Positions 1 through 9,004 of a stretch of 64,000 nucleotides of DNA are shown in pieces. The notes beneath the pieces were generated by a model. It was given only the letters and a program-made list of their open reading frames with translations. It made no database searches and was not told where the DNA came from. This DNA comes from Streptomyces sp. D2-8 (GTDB lineage Bacteria; Actinomycetota; Actinomycetes; Streptomycetales; Streptomycetaceae): contig NZ_JAAHBP010000007.1 in the NCBI RefSeq assembly GCF_023184515.1, positions 398,567 to 462,566 on the forward strand. The letters are read 5' to 3'. Positions within the stretch are counted from its first letter, which is position 1. The number at the start of each line of letters is the position of its first letter. A program made the translations under genes and the position numbers.

Positions 1-157
1 GTCGATACCGACCAGTCGGCACTTCGCAGCCGCCGTTTCGGCGAAAACCGCCGATCCCCTTCCCGTGCGCGGGAGTTCACGGCTGAATACCAGGGTTGTA
101 CGCACCACCCCCGCACCACCCATGCCTTGTCACCGACGACACCTTGGGAGCAGCAGC

Positions 158-1696
158 ATGTGCGAGGACAGCCACGGCGGGCTCGGCCGGCGCGCTCTGT
201 TCGTGACGGGAGCGGCGGCCGCGCTTACGTTGGGAAGCGTGAGCTTCGCTTCAGCGGCCGACGGGGACCAGGAGAGCAGGACCGTGCGCGGCACGCTGCC
301 GCCCGGCTCCCCGGACTTCGTGTACGTGCCCGTCGAGGTCCCGGCCGGCGTCCGGGAGCTCAAGGTCGCCTACACCTACGACCGGCCGTCGGTCCCGGCC
401 GGCACCACGGGCAACGCCCTCGACATCGGCGTCTTCGACGACCGCGGCACCGAGCTCGGCGGCCGGGGCTTCCGGGGCTGGTCGGGCGGGGCGCGCACCG
501 AGTTCTTCCTCCGCGCGGACGACGCCACGCCGGGGTACCTCCCGGGCCCGGTGCGCGAGGGCACCTGGCACATCGCGCTCGGCCCGTACACGGTCGCCCC
601 GCAGGGCCTGATCTACGAGATCACGATCACGCTGACGTACGGGGAGCCGGGCGAGGCCGTCCGGCCGGTGTATCCGCCGGAGCGCGCGAAGGGCCGGGGG
701 CGGGCCTGGTACCGGGGCGACTGCCATCTGCACTCCTGGTACTCCGACGGCCGCCGCACCCCCGCCGAGATCGGGGAGCTGGCCCGGGCGGCCGGCCTGG
801 ACTTCATCAACTCCTCCGAGCACAACACGCATTCGGCGCACGCCCACTGGGCGGACGTGGCCGGGGACGACCTGCTCGTCCTGCTGGGCGAGGAGATCAC
901 CACCCGCAACGGGCACGTCGTCGCGCTCGGCACCGACCCGGGCACCTTCATCGACTGGCGCTACCGGGCCCGCGACAACCGCTTCGGCCGGTTCGCCCGG
1001 CAGATCCGCCGCGCCGGCGGCCTGGTCGTCCCGGCCCACCCGCACGCCACCTGCGTCGGCTGCAACTGGAAGTTCGGCTTCGGCGAGGCCGACGCGATCG
1101 AGGTGTGGAACGGCCCCTACACGCCCGACGACGAGATGGCGCTGGCCGACTGGGACAGCATGCTCGTGGCGTCCGTGCGGGAGGACGGGCGGGACGCGCG
1201 CGACGGGCGGGACGGGCGCGAGTGGATCCCGGCGATGGGCAGCAGCGACGCCCACCGCTCCCCGGACGCGGTGGGCAGCCCCCAGACGGTCGTCCTGGCC
1301 GACGACCTGACCCGGGAGGCCGTCCAGGAGGGCATCCGGGCGGGGCGGTCCTACATCGCCGAGTCCGCGCGGGTCGCGCTGTCGTTCCGGGCGTCCGGAG
1401 GTCGTGGCGAGCACGCGGGCATCGGCGAGCGCCTCACCGTCGGCCGCGACACCCCGGTCACGGTCCGCCTGGAGGTCACCGGCGCCCCGCGCTGCACGGT
1501 CCGCCTCGTCACCGACCAGGGCGTCCTCCACACCAGCGCCCCGCTGCCGGTGTCCGGCTCGGGCGTGGTCGAGTGGCGGACGACACCGTCGTACGCGGCG
1601 TACGTACGGGCCGAACTGCGCCACGAGGCGGCTGCGGGACCGCTGCCCGGGCCGCTGGCGGCGTTCACCAACCCGATCTTCCTGGGGCGCCGCTGA
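158..1696 (+). CDS. Secreted CehA/McbA-like PHP-domain metallohydrolase
   Basis: Predicted exported phosphoesterase-type hydrolase of 512 residues. I chose the ATG at 158 because GGGAG lies 8 nt upstream and the N-terminus then reads as a twin-arginine signal (RR at residues 11-12, hydrophobic stretch, Ala-rich cleavage region). A beta-rich N-terminal domain is followed from about residue 188 by PHP metal-site motifs: GDCHLHSWYSDG, SSEHNTHS, GEEITTRNGH, PAHPHA and GSSDAH. These are the usual metal ligands of the CehA/McbA branch, whose known members hydrolyse carbamates or phosphodiesters. The substrate is not predictable. It is transcribed alone and converges with the monooxygenase that ends at 1712. 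Confidence 0.85.
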   Translation: MCEDSHGGLGRRALFVTGAAAALTLGSVSFASAADGDQESRTVRGTLPPGSPDFVYVPVEVPAGVRELKVAYTYDRPSVPAGTTGNALDIGVFDDRGTELGGRGFRGWSGGARTEFFLRADDATPGYLPGPVREGTWHIALGPYTVAPQGLIYEITITLTYGEPGEAVRPVYPPERAKGRGRAWYRGDCHLHSWYSDGRRTPAEIGELARAAGLDFINSSEHNTHSAHAHWADVAGDDLLVLLGEEITTRNGHVVALGTDPGTFIDWRYRARDNRFGRFARQIRRAGGLVVPAHPHATCVGCNWKFGFGEADAIEVWNGPYTPDDEMALADWDSMLVASVREDGRDARDGRDGREWIPAMGSSDAHRSPDAVGSPQTVVLADDLTREAVQEGIRAGRSYIAESARVALSFRASGGRGEHAGIGERLTVGRDTPVTVRLEVTGAPRCTVRLVTDQGVLHTSAPLPVSGSGVVEWRTTPSYAAYVRAELRHEAAAGPLPGPLAAFTNPIFLGRR

Positions 1697-1711
1697 GGCC
1701 TGTCGCTCGGA

Positions 1712-3232
1712 TCAGCGCGGCCGTGAGGTGCGGCGCCGCTCGACCGCCCTGCCCCCGCGACGCCGCGGAGATCCATCAGAAGCCCCCTGGTCCAGACACC
1801 GGGCCACCGCCTCCTCGATCCCCGCCGCGTCGGCACCCTCCGCCGCCCAGGCCACGTATCCGTCGGGCCGTACCAGGACGGTCGTCCGGCGGTCGCCCGC
1901 CCAGCGCTCCACGGTCAGCCACCCCTCACGGACACCGGGGCCTTCGTACGTCCCGGGCGTGATCAGCACGAACCGGCCACCGCGCAGCGCCTCGTGGAGC
2001 CGTCCGTCCTTCAGGGCGACGTCGGGGACGCGGGTGCCGGTGAGGCGGTGGGCGCCGCGGGGGGCGGGGTAGGCGTAGCCGATCCCGGTGATCTGCCCCA
2101 GGGCCTTGCGCTGGGCGGGCGGGGCCATGTCGACGAACGCGGAGACGAGGGCGCGGGCGGCACGCAGCAGCGGATTGCGCGCGCGGGCCAGCCGGACCAG
2201 TCCGCCACTGCTGCGCAGCACCGCCCTGCCGACCGGGTGGCGCTCGGCCTCGTAGCTGTCGAGGAGCCCTTCGGGCGCCCGGCCCTGGACGGCCGCGGCG
2301 AGCTTCCAGCTCAGGTTGGCGGCGTCCTGGAGTCCGGTGTTCATGCCCTGCCCGCCGGCCGGGGAGTGGATGTGCGCGGCGTCCCCGGCGAGGAAGACCC
2401 GCCCGACCCGGTAGTGCGGTGCCTGGCGCTCGTCACTGTGGAAACGGGAGAGCCAGCGGGCGTCGTGCATGCCGTGGTCGGTGCCCAGGGCACGGCGGGT
2501 GATCTCCTTGACCTCGTCGAGGTCGAGCGGGGCGTCGTCGGAGACCTCGTTGCGGCGGTTCCAGCCCATGACCCGGTACCAGCCGTCGCCGAAGGAGGCG
2601 ATCATCGCGAAGGCGTCGCCGCGGCCGTTGACGGTGAGGACGCCCTCGGGCTTCTCGGCCAGCCGGACATCGGCCAGGATCAGCGACTTGATGACGGAGA
2701 CACCGGGGAAGTCCAGGCCGATCGCCTCCCGCACGGCGCTCCGGTGACCGTCGGCGCCGACGACATAGGCCGCCCGGCGGGTGACGACCGCCCCGTCCGC
2801 GCCGCGCACGTCGAGGTCGACCCCGTCGTCGTCCTGCCGCAGCCCCACGACCTCGCTCTCGTACGCGAACTCCACCCCGGCCTCCCGGGCCCGCCGCTCC
2901 AGGAGCCGCTCGACCTCGTACTGCGGGGTGATGAGCAGGAACGGGAAACGCGAGGGCAGCGTGCTCAGATCGAGGGAGAGGCGGCGGAAGAGCCGCAGGC
3001 CGGTGATGGTGTCGCCGGTGGTGAGGAGTTCGCCGGCGAGGCCGCGGGCGTCGAGCTGCTCCAGGGTGCGGGCGTGCACTCCGAAGGCGCGGGAGAGGTT
3101 GCTGGTCTTGCGCGGTCGCTTCTCGACGAGGGTCACGGTGACGCCGGCTGTGGCGAGGTCGCCGGCGAGGAGGAGGCCGGTGGGGCCGGAGCCGACGACG
3201 ATCACGGTGCGGTGGGTGGCGGTGCCGTTCAT
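1712..3232 (-). CDS. Class A FAD-dependent aromatic monooxygenase
   Basis: 506-residue flavoprotein hydroxylase of the phenol/polyketide hydroxylase type, predicted to hydroxylate an aromatic substrate using NAD(P)H and O2. Motifs in order: dinucleotide fold VVGSGPTGLLLAGDLA near the N-terminus, GADGHRSAVREA (DG motif), and LAGDAAHIHSPAGGQG (GD motif that binds FAD ribose). A C-terminal thioredoxin-like domain follows. The ATG at 3232 is preceded by CAGGAGG at good spacing, so the in-frame extension upstream is untranslated. It is divergent from a TetR gene across an operator array, so it is probably that regulator's target. Resistance or detoxification of an aromatic compound is plausible but inferred. 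Confidence 0.9.
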   Translation of the reverse strand: MNGTATHRTVIVVGSGPTGLLLAGDLATAGVTVTLVEKRPRKTSNLSRAFGVHARTLEQLDARGLAGELLTTGDTITGLRLFRRLSLDLSTLPSRFPFLLITPQYEVERLLERRAREAGVEFAYESEVVGLRQDDDGVDLDVRGADGAVVTRRAAYVVGADGHRSAVREAIGLDFPGVSVIKSLILADVRLAEKPEGVLTVNGRGDAFAMIASFGDGWYRVMGWNRRNEVSDDAPLDLDEVKEITRRALGTDHGMHDARWLSRFHSDERQAPHYRVGRVFLAGDAAHIHSPAGGQGMNTGLQDAANLSWKLAAAVQGRAPEGLLDSYEAERHPVGRAVLRSSGGLVRLARARNPLLRAARALVSAFVDMAPPAQRKALGQITGIGYAYPAPRGAHRLTGTRVPDVALKDGRLHEALRGGRFVLITPGTYEGPGVREGWLTVERWAGDRRTTVLVRPDGYVAWAAEGADAAGIEEAVARCLDQGASDGSPRRRGGRAVERRRTSRPR

Positions 3233-3247
3233 GGTGGCCTCCTGTTG

Positions 3248-3400
3248 CCAACGCTTGCTTGCCATCACCTGTTGCCAACACATGTTGGCCAACGCTCGTT
3301 GACGAAGATAGCGAGGCGCCAAGAGGGATGTCAACGAGCGTTGGCAAACAATTGTTGGCGAACGCTTGTTGACCTACACTCGTTGGCCTACGCTCGTTGG
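3248..3400. promoter_or_regulatory. Array of nine 14-bp palindromic operator-like units
   Basis: The region between the monooxygenase and TetR genes holds head-to-tail 14-mers with consensus CCAACGCTCGTTGG. Units lie at 3248-3261, 3262-3275, 3275-3288, 3289-3302, then after exactly 28 bp at 3331-3344, 3345-3358, 3359-3372, 3373-3386 and 3387-3400. Best copies are CCAACA-CA-TGTTGG (3275) and TCAACG-AG-CGTTGG (3331). The last unit ends one base before the TetR ATG. TetR regulators commonly bind such dyads and repress themselves and a divergent gene. Nine contiguous sites is unusual. Confidence 0.8.
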
Positions 3401-3402
3401 CA
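3352..3402 (+). promoter_or_regulatory. Two overlapping promoters within the operator array, the second possibly leaderless
   Basis: TTGTTG at 3352-3357 is 17 bp from TACACT at 3375-3380. TTGTTG at 3366-3371 is 17 bp from TACGCT at 3389-3394. The second would start transcription at about 3401-3402, which is the ATG of the TetR gene. That fits the absence of any ribosome-binding site there. Both promoters are built from the repeated operator units. Inferred from sequence only. Confidence 0.5.
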
Positions 3403-4001
3403 TGAACGGCAGCGACAGCACCTCCACGGTTCCCGGCTCCGGTGCCCCCCGCCGCTCCGACGCCACTCGCGGCGCGATCCTCGCGGCGGCCCGCGAGCGC
3501 TTCGCGACCGACGGCTACGAGCGAGCCACCATCCGCGCCATCGCCAAGGACGCGAACATCGATCCGTCGATGGTGATGCGGTACTACCGCAACAAGGAGG
3601 GCCTCTTCGCGGCGGCCGTCGCCATCGACCTGCGGCTGCCGGACGTGAGCGGGGCGGACCGCCGGCCGGACGCGGGGCGGATCCTCGTCGAGCACTTCCT
3701 CGACATGTGGGAGAACAACGAGGTCCTCACCGCGCTGCTGCGGGTCGGCGTGACCAACCAGGCCGGGGCGGAGCGCATGCAGGGCATCCTGCGGGACCAG
3801 CTGCTGCCGGTCGCCCGGCAGGTGTGCCCCGACCCCGAGCAGGTCCCGGCACGGGCGGCACTCATGGCGTCGCAGCTGCTGGGCCTGGCGCTCACGCGGT
3901 ACGTGCTGCGGATGCCGCCGGCGGTGGGGCTGGCGCGGGCGGAGATCGTGGAATGGCTGGCTCCGACGATCCAGCGGTACCTGACCGCGCCGAGTCCCTG
4001 A
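3402..4001 (+). CDS. TetR family transcriptional regulator
   Basis: 199-residue repressor-type protein. An N-terminal helix-turn-helix domain (about residues 20-65: RGAILAAARERFATDGYERA, then IRAIAKDANIDPSMVMRYYR) is followed by an all-helical ligand-binding domain. The ATG at 3402 immediately follows the last unit of the palindrome array and has no Shine-Dalgarno sequence. An in-frame start at 3366 would lie inside the operators, so a leaderless mRNA from 3402 is more likely. It probably represses itself and the divergent aromatic monooxygenase, with relief by the monooxygenase substrate or a related compound (inference from layout). Confidence 0.88.
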   Translation: MNGSDSTSTVPGSGAPRRSDATRGAILAAARERFATDGYERATIRAIAKDANIDPSMVMRYYRNKEGLFAAAVAIDLRLPDVSGADRRPDAGRILVEHFLDMWENNEVLTALLRVGVTNQAGAERMQGILRDQLLPVARQVCPDPEQVPARAALMASQLLGLALTRYVLRMPPAVGLARAEIVEWLAPTIQRYLTAPSP

Positions 4002-4167
4002 GGCCTGCCGGGCACTCGTATCCGCCGGGACCACGGGACCGGTAGGGCGCTGGAAGGCCGCCCAGTACAGGAGACCCGCCGGGCGCTGAAGCGGTCCCGT
4101 TGGAACACCGGCCGGACCGTAGGAAGATACCCGCGATGGAGCTTTGCACGAAGGAGACCTGCCGACG

Positions 4168-4560
4168 ATGTCCCGCCGCACCGACCTGAGGTTCCGCGCG
4201 ACCACGGCCGTCCAGCGCCGCCTCAACCCGCTCCTGCGCCGCCTCCCCCTCCAGACGGTCCTGGAGACGAGGGGCCGCGTCTCGGGGCTGCCCCGTCAGA
4301 CACCGGTGGGCGGGCACCGCGTCGGCGGCTCCTTCTGGCTGGTGTCGGAGTTCGGCGAGAAGTCGCAGTACGTGCGCAACATCAAGGCGGATCCGCGGGT
4401 GCGGGTACGGATCCGCGGGCGGTGGCACGAGGGCACCGCGCATCTGATGCCGCAGGACGACCCGGTGGCGCGGCTGCGGGGGCTGCCTCGGGTCAACGGC
4501 CTGGGGGTGCGGGCCCTCGGGACGAATCTGCTGACCGTGCGGGTGGACCTGGACACCTGA
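4168..4560 (+). CDS. Deazaflavin-dependent nitroreductase family protein
   Basis: 130-residue split-barrel protein of the DDN/nitroreductase family, which uses F420H2 or related deazaflavins to reduce diverse substrates. Typical features are ETRGRVSGLPRQTPVGG (start of the cofactor-binding barrel), GSFWLVSEFG and NIKADPRVRVRIRGRWHEGTA. GGAG lies about 11 nt before the ATG at 4168. A second, longer member of the family is at 33343. It is not obviously in an operon: the next gene converges on it. Substrate unknown. Confidence 0.8.
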   Translation: MSRRTDLRFRATTAVQRRLNPLLRRLPLQTVLETRGRVSGLPRQTPVGGHRVGGSFWLVSEFGEKSQYVRNIKADPRVRVRIRGRWHEGTAHLMPQDDPVARLRGLPRVNGLGVRALGTNLLTVRVDLDT

Positions 4561-4566
4561 GGGGTG

Positions 4567-6018
4567 TCACCCGGGCCACACGATCGCCTGCACCTCGCTG
4601 TAGGCGTGCAGCGCGTACGAGCCCACGTCCCGGCCGACGCCGCTCTTCTTGAAGCCGCCGAACGGCGCCTCCATGTTCCGCCCGACGGTGTTGACCCCTA
4701 CGCCACCGGCCCGCAGTCGCCGCGCCACCCGGAACGCCCGGGCCACGTCTCCCGACCAGACGTAGTCGATGAGCCCGTAGTCGGTGTCGTTGGCGAGCGC
4801 GATGCCCTCCTCCTCGTCGTCGAAGGGGACGACGGCCACCACCGGCCCGAAGATCTCCTCGCGGACCACCCGCATGTCGTTGGTGCAGTCGGCGAGCAGG
4901 GTCGGGGCGACGTAGAAGCCCGAGGGCAGGTCCGGGCGTTCGCCGCCCGTCACCACCACCGCGCCCTCCTTCCGGCCCAGTTCGACGTACGACTCCACCC
5001 GGTCCCGGTGGCTCGCGGAGATCACCGGCCCGACCACGGTGTCCGGCTCGCGCGGGTCACCGACCTTCAACCAGCGTGCGTAGGAGGCCAGTTGTTCGAC
5101 CAGCCGGTCGTAGATCCCCCGCTGTGCCAGCACCCGCGTCGGTGCCGTGCAGATCTGCCCGCTGTAGAAGGAGAAGGTGGTGCCGATCCCGGCCACGGCC
5201 GAGCCGAGGTCGGCGTCGTCGAAGACGAGCGCCGCGCCCTTCCCTCCCAGCTCCATCAACTGCCGTTTCATGTCGCGGCCGCACACCTCGGCGATGCGCT
5301 GCCCGACGGCCGTGGAGCCGGTGAAGCTGACCATGTCGACGTCCGGCGACGCCACGGCCGCCTCGCCGGTCTCGCCGCCCGAGCCGCTGACCACGTTCAC
5401 CACGCCCGGCGGCACACCGGCCGCCTCCAGCGCCTGAGCCATCCGGTAGACCGACAGCGGGTCCTGCGGGGCCGGTTTCACCACGACCGTGTTGCCCATG
5501 GCCAGGGCGGGGGCGATCTTGCCGGCCGGGTTGGCCCAGGGGTTGTTGTACGAGGTGACGCAGGTGACGACCCCGACGGGCTGCCGGACGGCCAGGGCGC
5601 CCATCACACCCGCCTTTCCCATCGGCCCGGCCTCGTTGATCTGCGGCGGGATCGCCCACTCGGCGGGCTCCACGCGTGCGTAGCGCCGGAAGCGGGCGGC
5701 GGCGACGCCGACCTGCATGCCGCGCGCGGTGCCGGTGGTCGCACCGGTCTCGGCCCGGGCCAGCTCCGCGTACTCCTTCAGCCGCCCGGCGATGATCCCC
5801 GCCGCCCGCCCGAGCATCGCGGCCCGCTCCTCCGGTGGGGTGCGCGACCACGGCCCGAAGGCCTCGCGGGCCGCGGCACCGGCCGCGAGCACCTGATCCC
5901 GCGAGGCCTCCGGCGCCCACCCGACGGTCTGCTCGCTCGCCGGGTCGATCACCTCGTAGTGCCCGCCGTCCGGCTCCACCCAGGAGCCGCCGACGAACAG
6001 CGACTGCCGTGCCGTCAC
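4567..6018 (-). CDS. NAD(P)-dependent aldehyde dehydrogenase
   Basis: 483-residue aldehyde dehydrogenase oxidising an aldehyde to its acid. It contains the catalytic Glu motif MELGGKGAALVFDDADL and the nucleophile Cys in SGQICTAPTRVL. The cofactor-binding SFTGSTAVGQRIAE and the C-terminal FGGFKKSGVGRD motif are present. The GTG at 6018 overlaps the amidohydrolase stop (GTGA, 6015-6018), indicating translational coupling. It is the last gene of the operon LLM oxidoreductase, amidohydrolase, aldehyde dehydrogenase, whose promoter carries CTGACG palindromes. It probably removes an aldehyde generated earlier in the pathway. Confidence 0.9.
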   Translation of the reverse strand: MTARQSLFVGGSWVEPDGGHYEVIDPASEQTVGWAPEASRDQVLAAGAAAREAFGPWSRTPPEERAAMLGRAAGIIAGRLKEYAELARAETGATTGTARGMQVGVAAARFRRYARVEPAEWAIPPQINEAGPMGKAGVMGALAVRQPVGVVTCVTSYNNPWANPAGKIAPALAMGNTVVVKPAPQDPLSVYRMAQALEAAGVPPGVVNVVSGSGGETGEAAVASPDVDMVSFTGSTAVGQRIAEVCGRDMKRQLMELGGKGAALVFDDADLGSAVAGIGTTFSFYSGQICTAPTRVLAQRGIYDRLVEQLASYARWLKVGDPREPDTVVGPVISASHRDRVESYVELGRKEGAVVVTGGERPDLPSGFYVAPTLLADCTNDMRVVREEIFGPVVAVVPFDDEEEGIALANDTDYGLIDYVWSGDVARAFRVARRLRAGGVGVNTVGRNMEAPFGGFKKSGVGRDVGSYALHAYSEVQAIVWPG

Positions 6019-7745
6019 CTCGTGCTCACCGTCTCCGTGTCCCGCCCCGAGCGCAGCACCCGGCCCGGCACGGCCCCGGTCACCACGTCGTCCCGGATGG
6101 CCTCGACCCCGTTGACCCACACGGCCCGCACGCCGAGCGCCCGGGAGTCCAGCCGCGGGCTGTCACCCGGCAGGTCGTGCACCAGGGTGGCCGGGCCCGC
6201 GTCGATCCGCTCCGGGTCGAGCAGGACCAGGTCCGCGTGCCAGCCCTCCCGGATCTGCCCTCGCTCGCGCAGCCCGAAGAGCCGGGCCGGGTCGTCGGTC
6301 AGCATCTTCACGGCCTGTTCGAGCCCGACCAGTTTCCGGCCCCGCAGGCAGTCCCCGAGGAACCGGGTGGTGTACGGCGCCCCGCACATCCGGTCCAGAT
6401 GGGCGCCCGCGTCGGACCCGCCGAGCAGCACGTCCTCGTGCTGCCAGGTCTCGGCCCGCAGGGCCCAGGACGCCGGGTCGTTGTCGGTCGGCATGGGCCA
6501 CAGCACGGTGCGCAGCCCGTCGTTGACGCAGATCTCCACCAGGCACGCGAAGGGCTCCTGCCCGCGCTCCTCGGCGATGTCCCTCACCACGCGCCCGGTC
6601 AGCCCGGCGTTCGCCTCGCTGTAGGTGTCGCCGACGACGTACCGCCCGAAGTTCGACAGCCGCCGGAAGACACCCGCCTCCTTGGACTGCGCCCGCCGCA
6701 GCAGCTCGGCCCGCACGTCCGGGTCCCGCAGCTTCTCGATCCGCTCGGGCACGGGCAGCCCGAGGACCGGCCCCCACCCGGGGATGAGGTTGAGCGCGCA
6801 GAAGGTCCCCAGCGACATGTTCATCGGCGTGAGGATCGGCATGGTGAGGGCCACGACCCTGCCGCCCGCCTTCCTCGCCTGCTCGCTCGCCAGGAGCTGC
6901 CGGGGCACGCGCTCGGGAACGGCCGCGTCGATCGTCAGCACGTTCCAGTTCAGCGGCCGTCCCGCCACCGCGCTCATCTCCACGAACAGGTCGATCTCGG
7001 CGTCGCTGAACTGATCCAGACAGCCCGCGACGATCGCCTCGATCTGTGTGCCCTCGCACTCCCCGACGGCCCGCGACAGCGCCAGCAGTTCGGCCGGCTG
7101 GGCGTGCCGTGAGGCGACGGGCTGCCCGTCGCCGTCGGAGTGGCTGCTCGACTGGGTGGTGGACAGCCCCCAGGCCCCGGCGTCCATGGCCTCCCGCAGC
7201 AACCGCACCATCGCGGCGAGCTGCTCCTGGCTCGGCTGCCCGCCCACCGCCTCCGGGCCCATCACGTACCGCCGCAGCGCACAGTGCCCCACCATGAACC
7301 CGGCGTTGACGGCGATCCGCCCCTCCAGGGCGTCCAGGTACTCCCCGAAGGAGTGCCAGCTCCAGGGCGCCCCCTCCTCCAGCGCCACCAGCGCCATGCC
7401 CTCGACCCTGGACATCATCCGCCGCGTGTAGTCGGCGTCCTCGGGCCGGTCGGGGTGCAGCGGCGCGAGCGTGAACCCGCAGTTGCCGCCCGCGACGGTG
7501 GTGACGCCGTGGTTGAGCGAGGGGGTGGCGTACGGGTCCCAGAAGAGCTGGGCGTCGTAGTGGGTGTGGGGATCGACGAAGCCGGGGGTGAGGACGAGGC
7601 CGGCGGCGTCCTCGACCGACCGGGCTTCCTCGCCGACCGTCCCGACGGCGGCGATACGCCCGTCCTGTATGCCGACGTCGGCGGTGTACGCCGGGGCGCC
7701 CGTCCCGTCCACGACGGTCACACCCCGGATGACGTGATCGAGCAT
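6015..7745 (-). CDS. N-acyl-D-amino-acid deacylase / amidohydrolase 3 family protein
   Basis: 576-residue amidohydrolase with the composite beta-sandwich plus TIM-barrel layout. Metal-binding motifs: GFVDPHTHYDAQ near residue 60, the GGNCGF cysteine typical of D-aminoacylases, a GHCALRRYVMG segment and LGGSDAGAHLDRM near the C-terminal side. The family hydrolyses N-acyl bonds, but many catabolic-cluster homologues have unknown substrates. The ATG at 7745 has GGAG about 11 nt upstream. It sits between the LLM gene and the aldehyde dehydrogenase and overlaps the latter by 4 nt. A dispersed intergenic repeat separates it from the LLM gene. Confidence 0.82.
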   Translation of the reverse strand: MLDHVIRGVTVVDGTGAPAYTADVGIQDGRIAAVGTVGEEARSVEDAAGLVLTPGFVDPHTHYDAQLFWDPYATPSLNHGVTTVAGGNCGFTLAPLHPDRPEDADYTRRMMSRVEGMALVALEEGAPWSWHSFGEYLDALEGRIAVNAGFMVGHCALRRYVMGPEAVGGQPSQEQLAAMVRLLREAMDAGAWGLSTTQSSSHSDGDGQPVASRHAQPAELLALSRAVGECEGTQIEAIVAGCLDQFSDAEIDLFVEMSAVAGRPLNWNVLTIDAAVPERVPRQLLASEQARKAGGRVVALTMPILTPMNMSLGTFCALNLIPGWGPVLGLPVPERIEKLRDPDVRAELLRRAQSKEAGVFRRLSNFGRYVVGDTYSEANAGLTGRVVRDIAEERGQEPFACLVEICVNDGLRTVLWPMPTDNDPASWALRAETWQHEDVLLGGSDAGAHLDRMCGAPYTTRFLGDCLRGRKLVGLEQAVKMLTDDPARLFGLRERGQIREGWHADLVLLDPERIDAGPATLVHDLPGDSPRLDSRALGVRAVWVNGVEAIRDDVVTGAVPGRVLRSGRDTETVSTR

Positions 7746-7772
7746 GAGCTTCTCAACTCCCTCAGGTTCGTT

Positions 7773-7856
7773 GCCCCTAAGGGGCGCGGGGCTGTGTCGA
7801 TGTGCGGCCCCGTCGCGTGGGCGCGACAAGCCACGACGGACCCGCACCCGCCAACG
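7773..7856. repeat. Dispersed intergenic repeat, copy 1
   Basis: GC-rich block beginning CCCCTAAGGGGCGCGGGG, with TGCGGCCCCGTCGCGTGGGC in the middle and ending near GACCCGCACCCGCC. Related blocks occur at 51183 and 62823, always between genes and always in this orientation. It contains short dyads (CCCCTAAGGGG) and could act as an RNA hairpin. Similar sequences are, from memory, common between Streptomyces genes. Confidence 0.65.
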
Positions 7857-7860
7857 GCGA

Positions 7861-8979
7861 TCAGGCAGCACCCCGGAACCGCGAAGTCCGATGCACAGGA
7901 TCCGTATCGATCTTGGGAATCACGTGCTCCCCGACCAGCCGGATCGTCTGCAGCGTCTCCTCCTTCGGCACCCCCACCGGCAACCCGAAGCTCAGCTGGT
8001 CCGCCCCGGCCTGCTCCCACCGCTTGCACTGCCGCAGCACCTCGTCCGGATCCCCGCAAATCAGCAGCTCCTCCTCGATGAGCACCTCCACGAGCTCCTC
8101 GGTGTACTCCGGCAACGTCTCCGGCCACACCGGGAACCCCTCGGGCCGGGGGAACGTGTCGTGGTACCGGAACACCAGCGAGGGCAGATAGTGCAGTCCC
8201 CCGCTCGCGGCGATCCGCACCGCCTCCTCATGGGTCGGCGCGCAGATCGCCGTGGTCGTCACCATCACGTTGTCGTTCACGAAGTCCCCGACGGGCTCCG
8301 CGTCCACGATCGCCGTCTTGTACTGCTCCAGCACCCACTCCATGTCGGAGACCTTCTGCACGCTGAAGCCGAGCACGCCGAGCCCCTTCTTCGCGGCCAT
8401 GGCGTACGACGGCGGCGACCCGGCCGCGTACCACATCGCCGGGTGCGAGCCGCCGTACGGCTTCGGCAGGACCTTCCTCGGCGGCAGCGACCAGTGCTTG
8501 CCCTGGAAGCCCTGGTACTCGTCCTGGAGCCACATCCTGGGGAACTCGGCGATGGTCTCTTCCCAGAGTTCCTTGGTGTGGTTCATGTCGGTCACCCCCG
8601 GCATGAACCCGAGGATCTCGTGCGACCCGGCGCCCCGCCCGCTGCCGAACTCGAACCGGTTGCCGCTGAGGTGGTCGAGCATCGCGACCTTCTCGGCGAC
8701 CTTCACCGGGTGGTTGACCGGGGCGAGCGGGTTGAAGATGCCCGAGCCCAGGTGGATCCGCTCGGTCGCGTGGGCCAGGTACCCGAGGAAGACGTCGTTG
8801 GCGGAGAGGTGCGAGTACTCGTCCAGGAAGTGGTGCTCGGAGGCCCAGGCGTACTTGAAGCCGGACCGGTCCGCCTGGATGACGTACTCGGTCTCCTCCA
8901 TCAGCGCCTTGTGCTCGGCGAGCGGGTCGGTCTCGGCGCGCTTGCCGACGTATCCCTGAACGAAGATGCCGAATTCCAA
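7861..8979 (-). CDS. LLM class flavin-dependent oxidoreductase
   Basis: 372-residue bacterial luciferase-like (TIM-barrel) protein, either an F420-dependent reductase or an FMNH2-dependent monooxygenase. Characteristic pieces: N-terminal MEFGIFVQGY, SEHHFLDEYSHLSAND (family His), GSGRGAGSHEILGF (phosphate/flavin loop) and the C-terminal GVPKEETLQTIRLVGEHVIP. The start codon is TTG at 8979, required for the conserved MEFGIF terminus; a GTG at 8989 is in another frame. It is the first gene of the operon running into the amidohydrolase and aldehyde dehydrogenase. Two CTGACG palindromes lie upstream. Confidence 0.85.
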   Translation of the reverse strand: MEFGIFVQGYVGKRAETDPLAEHKALMEETEYVIQADRSGFKYAWASEHHFLDEYSHLSANDVFLGYLAHATERIHLGSGIFNPLAPVNHPVKVAEKVAMLDHLSGNRFEFGSGRGAGSHEILGFMPGVTDMNHTKELWEETIAEFPRMWLQDEYQGFQGKHWSLPPRKVLPKPYGGSHPAMWYAAGSPPSYAMAAKKGLGVLGFSVQKVSDMEWVLEQYKTAIVDAEPVGDFVNDNVMVTTTAICAPTHEEAVRIAASGGLHYLPSLVFRYHDTFPRPEGFPVWPETLPEYTEELVEVLIEEELLICGDPDEVLRQCKRWEQAGADQLSFGLPVGVPKEETLQTIRLVGEHVIPKIDTDPVHRTSRFRGAA

Positions 8980-9004
8980 GGAGGTTCACCGCCCCACGGT
9001 CAGT

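Noticed and set aside
1..157. Upstream gene or promoter at the left edge
   Set aside because: No convincing gene or promoter could be read before the PHP-domain gene.
8973..8990. AAGGAGG on the plus strand as a ribosome site
   Set aside because: No plus-strand gene starts there; it is the complement of the LLM gene's N-terminal region.
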